64,000 nucleotides of DNA from Mesoplasma lactucae ATCC 49193 (GTDB lineage Bacteria > Bacillota_I > Bacilli_A > Mycoplasmatales > Mycoplasmataceae): the NCBI RefSeq assembly GCF_002441935.1, contig NZ_CP023668.1, positions 248,001 to 312,000 on the forward strand, given 5' to 3'. Shown here piece after piece: positions 56,645-64,000 of the stretch. Position 1 is the stretch's first letter, and the number at the start of each line of letters is the position of its first letter. The notes beneath the pieces are model-generated. The model ran no database searches and was not told the origin of the DNA. It saw only the letters and a list, made by a program, of their open reading frames with translations. The translations under genes and the position numbers were made by a program.

Positions 56645-57534
56645 TATTTATTTCCTCCTAAATAATTTTTTTCGACGTTTTCCTCGTCGTTTTTTAATAG
56701 CTTTTTAAGTTCTTCATCACTGTTAACAGCAACACCATCTCTTAGAAAGTTAACAAACTGTGTTCTAATATTTCAACCATAAATTTCTTGGTTGAAGTTG
56801 AATAAATAAGTTTCAACAACACATTCTTGTTTTTCGTTAATTCAATAACAGCTCATTCCATCAAAAGGTTTTTCAATATTTGGAAGATAGTTCTTAGTAT
56901 AATAAACACCCTTTTTTAAAGGGAAATCAGGTGAAACTTTACAGTTTGCAGTTGGATATCCCAATAGACGTCCTTTGTGTTTTCCTTCAACTACGTGACT
57001 TTTCATTTCAAAATAAGCACCAGCGTCTTTAAAGTATTCTTCAACGTTACCATCAGCTAAGTTGTTAGTTAGCTTTAATAAACGAGGTCCTTCACTTATG
57101 GTATTAGGTAAAAAGACTGAACTTTCGCCAAAAATATTATTTATTTTCTTTTGGTTTACTTGCTCTTCACCAATTAAAAAAGTTTTATTCATCACAACTT
57201 GATCAACATTTAAGTTTTTACCAATACCATTAAACATATTTTCTTGACCAAATTTTTGTTCATAATCACCAATGGCATAGGTTACAAGATAATCAATGTT
57301 TTGTTCTTCAGCTCATAATTGAATGACATCATCAGAAATAATAGCATTATTTTTTTCTTCTAAAGTAACCATATTCATGATTGCTAAAGATTCACCTTTA
57401 ATTTGTTTTTCTTTAGCTAATTTAATTAAGGCATCTTCATTAGCACCTCATTTCGAAAAGTTGCTAATAACCATAACGTTATTATTAAAATTTCAAAGCA
57501 TCATTAGCAATGGATTGTAATTAACTATTCTCAT
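56644..57534 (-). CDS. ribF: RibF-like protein: intact riboflavin kinase, degraded FAD synthetase domain
   Basis: The product has 296 residues. The C-terminal riboflavin kinase domain is recognisable: GRLLGYPTANC (PTAN at 194-197) and CVVETYLFNFNQEIYGW, then IRTQFVNFLRDG. In normal RibF the N-terminal half is the FMN adenylyltransferase with GxFDGxHxGH and a later ISSTxIR motif. Here the matching segments are SNFSKWGANEDAL (about 24-36) and ISEGPRLLK (~146-154), so the nucleotide-binding histidines and the STxIR motif are gone. It should make FMN but probably not FAD. A TATAAT box (minus strand, 57561-57566) precedes it. nfo overlaps its end. Confidence 0.8.
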
Positions 57535-57560
57535 TTTTAAATCCCCCGTTTGTTATTCTA

Positions 57561-57566
57561 ATTATA
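57561..57566 (-). promoter_or_regulatory. -10 box of ribF-nfo
   Basis: On the minus strand GCATTATAATTAG contains TATAAT 26 bases before the ribF ATG. Confidence 0.5.
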
Positions 57567-57588
57567 ATGCAAAAAGAATAGACAAAAT

Positions 57589-57620
57589 AAAATTCCCTAG
57601 TGAAACACTAGGGAATTAAT
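57589..57620 (-). terminator. Terminator after tRNA-Lys
   Basis: Perfect stem AATTCCCTAGTG (57591-57602) / CACTAGGGAATT (57606-57617), downstream of the tRNA on the minus strand, followed by TTTTATTTTG. Confidence 0.8.
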
Positions 57621-57628
57621 TTTCTATT

Positions 57629-57704
57629 TGGTGTCCGCTGAGGGGATCGAACCCTCAACCCACAGATTAAGAGTCTGTTGCTCTACCGGTTGCGCTAAGC
57701 GGAC
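57629..57704 (-). tRNA. tRNA-Lys (anticodon CTT)
   Basis: Read on the minus strand, the 76 bases fold into a full cloverleaf: acceptor GTCCGCT / AGCGGAC, D-stem GCGC / GAGC (one mismatch), anticodon stem ACAGA / TCTGT with loop CTCTTAA, and T-arm GAGGG-TTCGATC-CCCTC. Discriminator A and an encoded CCA end are present. The anticodon CTT reads AAG lysine codons, the minor Lys codon in this AT-rich genome. It lies between ribF and the ATPase-like gene. Confidence 0.96.
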
Positions 57705-57773
57705 ATATTTAAGAACCATTATTAATAATATAATAGATTCTTAAATAATTTTAATTTGTTTATGAATTTTTGA

Positions 57774-60506
57774 TTAGAATCATTGTTTTTGACGACGGAA
57801 ATAGATTTCTTTATTAAGGTCGACAAGACTCATCAATCCAAGCATGGCAATTGGCAAGATAACGAAGAATTCTCATTGTGGAGTTCTCATGCTAAATGCT
57901 GATTGTACTTTTGGAATTGTTGGTAAAGCAATGAAGAACACTGCTGCAAGAATCAAGGCAATCAACAATGGTTTTGTTGGTCTTGATTTTCAGAAACGCA
58001 CGAAGTTGTCTCTGGCTACAAAAATGAAGACTAAGTGAGAAATAGAATCTTCAATAAAAGCAGTTGATTGTAACTGTTGTAATTGAGCTTCTCAGTTTCC
58101 TTTTTCATTTCTGATGTCTGATAGCATGGTTGTATCAAAGGCGAAAATCATAATAATCATAACTATGATATGAATAAATAAGATAATTGCTGTATTTGAA
58201 AAGGCAAATGGAAGTAAGGACTTCGTGTCTCATTTAACTGGTTTTAACAAGTACTGCTCGTTAACATCATCGTAGATAATAGTATATTCAACAACGTTGT
58301 AAACCATGTTTTGAGCTAGTAATTGAATTGCCGTCATTGATTCATGGTTTAAAAGAATAATTCCAAATAATAATTTAGCAACTAATGAAATAGCTCCAGT
58401 ATTTTTTAACTTGATGTATTTCATTGTATTCATTAAACCAACACGCGAAGCACGAATTGAAGTGACGATTTGCATTAAATCTAAGTGGTTAACAACAAGA
58501 GTTGCAGCACTTTGAGCAAAGTTATCAGAACTATCAGTAGTGATTCCGATATCTTCTGTTAATAATTGGAAAGTATCTTCAATATCAGATCCAAGATATC
58601 CAACTGTATTTTCTTTTTTCTTGTATAGTTTTAAAACTCTTAATTCATCAGCTAAGTTCATGTTATAAAAAGCATTAGAAGTTTTCATTTTTTTATACAA
58701 TTGAGCGTCGCTTAATTTAGAAATTTCTTGACCATTAATAGCTTCTTCTAATTTGAAATCAAGCTCACGAGATAAGGCAATTAATTCACCTAAACTCTTT
58801 CTTGAGAATAAAACAACATTAATTTCTTCTTTTTGAATTTCTTTAATAATTGATGAACTTCCAGGTTTTACTGAGTTTTGGAAATCAACTCTACCTAAGA
58901 AATCATAATTTTTAAAGAATAATTCTTGGTTATTAAAGTTTTCATATTCTTTTTCTAAATATTTAAAGTCGATACCATAACTTAGGATTGCTCCTTGGCG
59001 TTCGTCTTTATATAAGTAGTTAACTTTTTGAGTTGGAGTAATTTTATTTAATTGTCCTTCTGCATTCATAGCCATTGTTGCCAATCCTAAAGAAGTGTCA
59101 ATCTTATCTCTTTTAATAATTAATTCTTTGTTTAATTGTTTATCTAAGAAATGTAAATAAACTCCTGAATCAACAGTAATACGGTTAATAAAGACATAAC
59201 GTTTTTTAAGTTCTTGTAATCTTGCTTTATATTCAGCAGCTTCTAAAACTGTTTTATTAAGATTTAAATCGGCTGAAGGTGATTCAGCAAATGATAATAA
59301 TAGATAGTCTATAATCAACGGATTGCTATAGCCATATAAATCTGAATAACTTTGAATACGGTAGTCATCATTTAAGAATGTTTTTGCAATATCAACTGCT
59401 AAAACATTCATAGATCCAATATTTTGAACTGAGGATAAATCACGAATTTGAATGTTCTTTTTAGCAAGTTGTCCTCTTGTTCTAGAAAAGGCTGCAGATA
59501 ACATCATTGGTAATCCATCAGGACTTAAAGCAATAGCTAAAGACATTGCAAACAGAATTGAGTCCACTCAAACACTGGCATTTCCAAATCCAGCTTTTGA
59601 ACCTTTTAATAAGGCTACAAGAATGAAAATTGTTGGTACAGCTATGATAACTGTATAAATAATTGTTCTTGTAATTTTTTTAATTTGAGTTGTAAAAGTA
59701 CTTTTGTTTTCTTGATTAGAAATTTTAGCAACTTGTTCTGCATAAACTGATTTATCAGGCGAAGTTAAAACTAATGCTCAACATCCACCACGAGTAACTT
59801 TAGTCCCACGATAAATAATGTTTGATAATTTAAAGATATCTTTTGAGAATGATGAATTGAAATATTTTTTATTAACAGGAACATTTGAACCAGTTAATAA
59901 TTCTTGGTCAACATAGAAGTCATCACCATATAAAACTCTTGCATCAGCTGGAATTACATCTCCCGCTTTAACATAAATAATATCTCCAACTAACATATTT
60001 TTAATATTAATTGTAGTTAAGTGTGTTTCTAATTGTTTTTCTTGATCCGGGGATGCAAACGGGTTTCCATTTTCATTTAAAACCACATTTCGCAAGACGT
60101 TAACGTTTTCAACGACACTAGATTGTTTTTGGTTTCCTTTTCAAATTCCATAGTTCGTAAATTCAGTTACGATAATTGAAATTGCAAGAGAACAAATAAT
60201 TAACCCAGCTCCAGCAATATATGTGTATTCTTCAGGATCAATTGAGAACATAACTAAGTTATAAACAACAATCGCACACAAAATTAAAGTAAAAGCATCT
60301 TTGAATGAATCAATAAAGTATTTAAATCATGGAAATTTTTCCTTTTTTCCAACTTTTTTGGTTTTATCAGCCACATACTTTTCAGTTAAACCGAAAGTTG
60401 GTACATTTAAAGCGTCTAAAGTTTCTGGAATTGAACTATTGGCAAATTTTGTAATTTTACTTGCTGATGGAGACTTGGTTTTTTTTCTTTTTTGTCTTTT
60501 AGCCAT
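57774..60506 (-). CDS. MgtA-like P-type ATPase lacking catalytic motifs (pseudoenzyme)
   Basis: The product has 910 residues and keeps the full P-type plan: N-terminal cytoplasmic part, helix pair, actuator domain, helix-4 segment ALSPDGLPMML (MgtA-like), P/N domains and a C-terminal block of about six helices including SISHLVFIFVARDNFVRFWKSRP as in Mg2+ pumps. But the catalytic motifs are changed. TGES reads TGSN (205-208), DKTGT reads DIAKT (Asp372 kept, Lys-Thr-Gly lost), no KGA motif is seen, TGD reads SRK in VVLFSRKSLGEL, and GDGVND reads GSDIED (639-644). The frame is open throughout, so it is maintained, not a simple pseudogene. TGA Trp codons split it in the standard code. GGAGAAAAATAG precedes the ATG. 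Confidence 0.85.
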
Positions 60507-60562
60507 CTATTTTTCTCCAATCCACATAACAATAATAAAAGTATATTCAATATTCTAATTCT

Positions 60563-60568
60563 ATTATA
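60563..60568 (-). promoter_or_regulatory. -10 box of the MgtA-like gene
   Basis: On the minus strand TAATATAATAG contains TATAAT 57 bases before the ATG at 60506. Confidence 0.45.
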
Positions 60569-60607
60569 TTAATCAACTAAAACAAAGACTAAAAAGTGAG
60601 AAAAATA

Positions 60608-60639
60608 AAAAAATAAGACTATGATAGTCTTATTTTAAA
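60608..60639 (-). terminator. Terminator of the YhgE/Pip gene
   Basis: Stem AAAATAAGACT (60610-60620) / AGTCTTATTTT (60626-60636) with a T run on the minus strand, just after the gene's stop at 60641. Confidence 0.82.
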
Positions 60640-60640
60640 A

Positions 60641-63388
60641 TTATTCATTTCTAGTGATTGTATCTTCATCACTATAGTTAGGTTTTTGAACAAAATCATG
60701 TTCTTTTCTTCTTCATCATTTGAATGATCCTTCATAATCAGACATTTCATGACATTTGAAGTATAAGTCAGGATTAAATCCATCTGGTAAAGCTTTTCAA
60801 TTATATTTGTAGTGTTTTTTACCAGTTCTTGAAGTTCATTTTACAGTTCTGAAGTTGTTTAATTCTTCAGTTCTTCCAAGTTCTTCTAGACCTTTTGAAA
60901 CTTCGTGACCATAACGTGATCCATAATCCATATCTTTCATTAAAGCAGGAGCTGCTACGAATAACCCGATTGGGAAGAAGATGGCAATGTAGATTCATAA
61001 GAATCCGAATTGTTGGAGAATGAATTTTGTTGAAGTTGCGGTAGTTCCATAGTCACCAACCCCGTAGATAATTTCACCAGTCGCTCTCAATACATATGTA
61101 AATGGAACAACATATGAAATTGCGTTGAAGAATCCGAATTGTGAGAATGCTGGGAAAGTTCCCCCTCCAGCTGTAAGTGAAAATACCATTACAAGTACAC
61201 AACAGAATCTTCCGATTGCTTCATCTTCAACTAAGAACCATAAGGATTGAACTATGGTTATAAAGACGAGATCTGCAAACAAGAGCATTAACCAAATGTA
61301 GCACATTGTTGTAGCTCCAAGTTCATGCCATCCGACGGCATAGGCAATTCAAACTTCTAATGTAGTTTGGAAGAATGTTACTGTTGCAAATAACATGAAT
61401 TTAGAGATATATCAGTTTGATCATTTAGCACGTGATAAACGTTTAGCTCTATCGAAGATGAATGTTTGTAATAAACATCCGATGTATAGACCAATCACTA
61501 AGAAGAATTGTCCTAAACCAAATCCATAAATTCCAAATTGTTTTCCTTGGATTGTTAAATTAGTAACATGTTCTGGAGTTAATCCATGAGTTGCACTACT
61601 AATTGCTGAAGAAAAGATTTTTGGTAATAATTCTTTAGCAGTAGTTGCTCCAAAGAAAGTGTCTTGGTTTAAAGAAATAAATTTATCAAAGTTTTGACTA
61701 AATGAAACTTGTCCTTTAGCATCATTTTTTAATGGCATAATTGAACCATCTGAGTTAAATAATGGAGTGAATTTTAATGAAGTAATGTCTCCAATATCTT
61801 TTCCAGTTGTTGATTTAATAATAGCTTTAATAATTTTTGCTAAATTGGAATTAGCACTTGGCGTTTTTCCAGTTCTAGCGACCTCATAAGCTTCATTATT
61901 TAAAGCAATTAATACATCATCAGTAACATTTGATCCAAGAACACTTTTAACTGCATCAGCAATTTCAGTGATTAAGGAAATAATATTTTGGATATCAGGA
62001 CTAATTCCTAAAGCTTTTCCAATTGACCCAAGAGTATTTCCGAAATTAGGATCATTTGCTAATGTTAGTAAGGTTTGAATTGTAGCTATGAATTTTCCAC
62101 CAACTTCGTCAGCTGAGGCCCCAGCTGCAGCACCGGTATTACCAAACAATGAATATCCTTTAACAACTTTGTTGTCTGAACTCATTGGTAAGTTTGCAGC
62201 TGTTGGAATTACATATTCAGTTGCATCATCTAAAGTTGGAGTAATTTGTTCGTTTGCACCAATCGCAGCACGAATTACAGCACCTTTATAAGAAATTTTT
62301 GCTCCACCTTGTGAGACAAGAGTTGAATTCACTAAGGCTGGAATCGATTTAATAACTACTCCATCAAGTACACTTGAAGCAGTATTTAAGATATATCCGA
62401 AAATAAAGTTTCTTTCGAATGTAGTTCAAATATCTAATGGTTTCATTGAATTAACCAAATCATTTAAAGCTTGATCTGAATCACTTGGACTTGTCATCAT
62501 AGCTCCTAAATATGAAGTTAATTTTTCCATATAACCATCAGGAATATTAAATTGAACGTAATATTTAGTTCCTTGTCATTGTTTTTCAATTTCTTTAGGA
62601 TCATTTACATATTTTACGTTTGTTAACTGTTTTCCATCAGCTCCCATTGATGAGAACTTATAGTCAGTATCTTTTTTATTCGGATCTGTTTTTGGTTCAA
62701 ATCCTTTTTTCATCATGTCTCAACCACTAGCAACTTTTAAGCTAAAAGTTGGGTTAGTGTTGTCATATTGGAAACGTTGTTTTTCTTGTTTATCATTTTC
62801 AGTTGTTAAGACAATATCAGGAGCACCCTTGGTTGCTTCTTCATTTAATAAACGATTTAATGTTGCTTCAACACCAGCTACAGCAGCTTCTGTTTCTAGA
62901 AGTTGTGATGGGATTACTCAAGAACCCATTTCAGAATAATGAATTGGATAATTATCAGTATCATATCCACCATATTCTGGTTTTCTTAATTCTTCATTTA
63001 ATCTTTCAGGAGTAATTACCTGGCTATTGGTTGTTGTTTTAACAATTTTGTTCAACGGCCCATAGGCATAATTATCTTTATTATTATTTGTTGTTTTTGA
63101 TGGGTTTTCTTTTGATGACTGTACTAAAATAATGCTATTTTCATTATTTAAGACAACAGTTGGTGCCTTTCCTAATTCGTCAATTGGATTTCAGAAGGCT
63201 ATTACACAAAGAACCCCATAAATAATTGGGATACAAGAGATCCCAATAAATTTAATAATACGTTTTCAGCTTCTAAAGATTCTGTCTTCTAACTCAACTA
63301 CATAAGAGTCTCAAGTTAGTTTACATCATTCTCCAGTACGCTTAAAAAAACTTTTTTTGGGTTCTTTTGGGTTTTTATTTTTTTTCAT
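60641..63388 (-). CDS. YhgE/Pip-family membrane protein
   Basis: The product has 915 residues. A basic cytoplasmic start and one helix (~34-56) lead into AFWNPIDELGKAPTVVLNNE, the family's opening signature (YhgE, phage infection protein Pip, EsaA-like). A large extracytoplasmic domain of ~550 residues follows, then about six helices with the family's SLTAGGGTFPAFSQFGFFNAISYVVPFTYVLRATG-type region (61080-61190) as in ABC-2 permeases, and a polar tail of ~120 residues rich in aromatic and charged residues. Known members take part in phage adsorption or type VII secretion; here the partner is unknown. AGGAAGG precedes the ATG. The tail is longer than usual. Confidence 0.85.
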
Positions 63389-63596
63389 TTTTAAACCTTC
63401 CTCTTCGTTATTTTTAAAATATAAAAAATAAAAACTTCTATATTCTCTATTTACCTAAAAAGTATAAAGCTTTGAAGTTATTTTATCACCTTTAAGTGTG
63501 GATATGCTTTTATAGCTTTGTAATTTATAGATTATTTTTCTATCTATAAAAATGTTACAAGTGCTTCTTTGATTATATTTAAGGGTAAAAAGAAAG
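63389..63596. other. Gap upstream of the YhgE/Pip gene
   Basis: This 208-base gap holds the promoter region of the minus-strand YhgE/Pip gene: on that strand GGTGATAAAATAAC (near 63485) offers a TAAAAT box. It also contains a stem TTTATAGAT (63524-63532) / ATCTATAAA (63542-63550), extended outward by TTGTAA / TTACAA, with no T run. No ORF is visible. Confidence 0.45.
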
Positions 63597-63640
63597 TAAA
63601 CCTTTTTATAGTCAGAAATCAACTTTAAGGTTTACTTTTT
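63593..63640 (-). terminator. Terminator of the 113-residue gene
   Basis: Stem AAAGTAAACCT (63593-63603) / AGGTTTACTTT (63628-63638); on the minus strand it is followed by CTTTCTTTTT. Confidence 0.75.
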
Positions 63641-63980
63641 AATTATTATTGTTTTGTTTAATTAATTGTTCTTGGCGTCTTCTAATAAAAGCATCTTGAA
63701 CTTCACATTCAGCAATATGAGTTTTAATTAAAGTTAATTGCATAGCAACATTTTCGTTGTTTAAAACTTTTGATTTAACACTAAAATAAATCACTCAACC
63801 AAAAACTGGAATTGCTCATAGTCATTTGTATTTATTTAAAACACGTTTGTAGGTAGCTTTTAATTGTTCATTATAGCTATCACGTTTCGCATTGTTTTTA
63901 ATGATTAGTTCATCTAATTCGGTTTGGTCCATATTAGCAGGATCAATTAAATCATATTTTGATTTTTTAACTGTAGCCAT
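63639..63980 (-). CDS. Unknown small protein with one hydrophobic segment
   Basis: The product has 113 residues: a charged helical N-terminus (~1-50), one hydrophobic segment with several Trp and aromatic residues (KWLWAIPVFGWVIYF, ~52-67), and a charged helical C-terminus ending in Gln and Asn. It could be a single-pass membrane protein with both ends soluble. The Trp codons are TGA, so it is split under the standard code. The upstream region lies at the window edge. Family not recognised. Confidence 0.65.
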
Positions 63981-64000
63981 TATTATCCAGCAACCTTATC

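Noticed and set aside
63983-64000. Possible 3' end of another minus-strand gene (TAA read on the minus strand at 63983-63985).
   Set aside because: Only five codons are visible before the window edge, and the same bases could be leader sequence of the 113-residue gene.
1-64000. Apparent mass of frameshifted or truncated genes.
   Set aside because: All breaks in the long genes are at TGA and the frame continues with conserved sequence; TGA is Trp here. No true frameshift was found.

Overview
The window is low-GC DNA from a member of the Mollicutes. In every long reading frame TGA must be read as tryptophan (genetic code 4), and stops are TAA or TAG only. Gene content (SecDF, RSH synthetase, MATE, YhgE/Pip and MgtA-like membrane proteins, MsrA/MsrB, a full set of tRNA synthetases) and gene order point to the Spiroplasma/Entomoplasma/Mesoplasma/M. 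mycoides side of the class; genus is an inference. I see no transposase, prophage, CRISPR array or rRNA operon. One tRNA gene (Lys, CTT) is present. Coordinates below are for code-4 genes; many would look broken under the standard code.

Layout. 1-4968 (+): the end of a large FtsX-type permease, a DJ-1/PfpI protein, and a C39-peptidase ABC protein with a degraded ATPase domain followed by a small membrane-anchored partner. 4994-16656 (+): a housekeeping run ybeY-era-recO-glyS-dnaG-rpoD-trmK-nif3-DEAD helicase-yitT, close to the yqf/sigA region of Bacillus subtilis. 16827-26820 (+): secDF, apt, relA, hisS, aspS, again in Bacillus-like order. 26859-28648 (-): msrA, msrB and an unknown gene. 28821-36883 (+): three unknown proteins, engB, a canonical P-type cation ATPase and a MATE transporter with a long tail. 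36919-39209 (-): a four-helix membrane protein and three tandem paralogous small membrane proteins. 39525-44535 (+): valS, a small protein and comEC. 44594-44839 (-): rpsT. 45043-50379 (+): holA, several unknown genes and coaE. 50416-57534 (-): dinB-tlyA-xseB-xseA-nusB, a lipoprotein, nfo and ribF. 57629-63980 (-): tRNA-Lys, an MgtA-like P-type ATPase lacking its catalytic motifs, a YhgE/Pip-family membrane protein and a small protein.

The genes serve mainly translation (GlyRS, HisRS, AspRS, ValRS, S20, Era, YbeY, EngB, TrmK, TlyA, tRNA-Lys), replication and repair (DnaG, HolA, RecO, DinB, XseAB, Nfo), transcription (RpoD, NusB), the stringent response (Apt beside RelA), secretion (SecDF) and protein repair (MsrA/MsrB). 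The most unusual points are enzyme-family proteins whose catalytic residues have been lost: the MgtA-like ATPase, the FAD-synthetase half of RibF and the ATPase half of the C39 transporter. Others are a 60-residue insert inside region 4 of the main sigma factor, a family of three small membrane proteins each with its own terminator, and a hairpin plus short ORF ahead of secDF.
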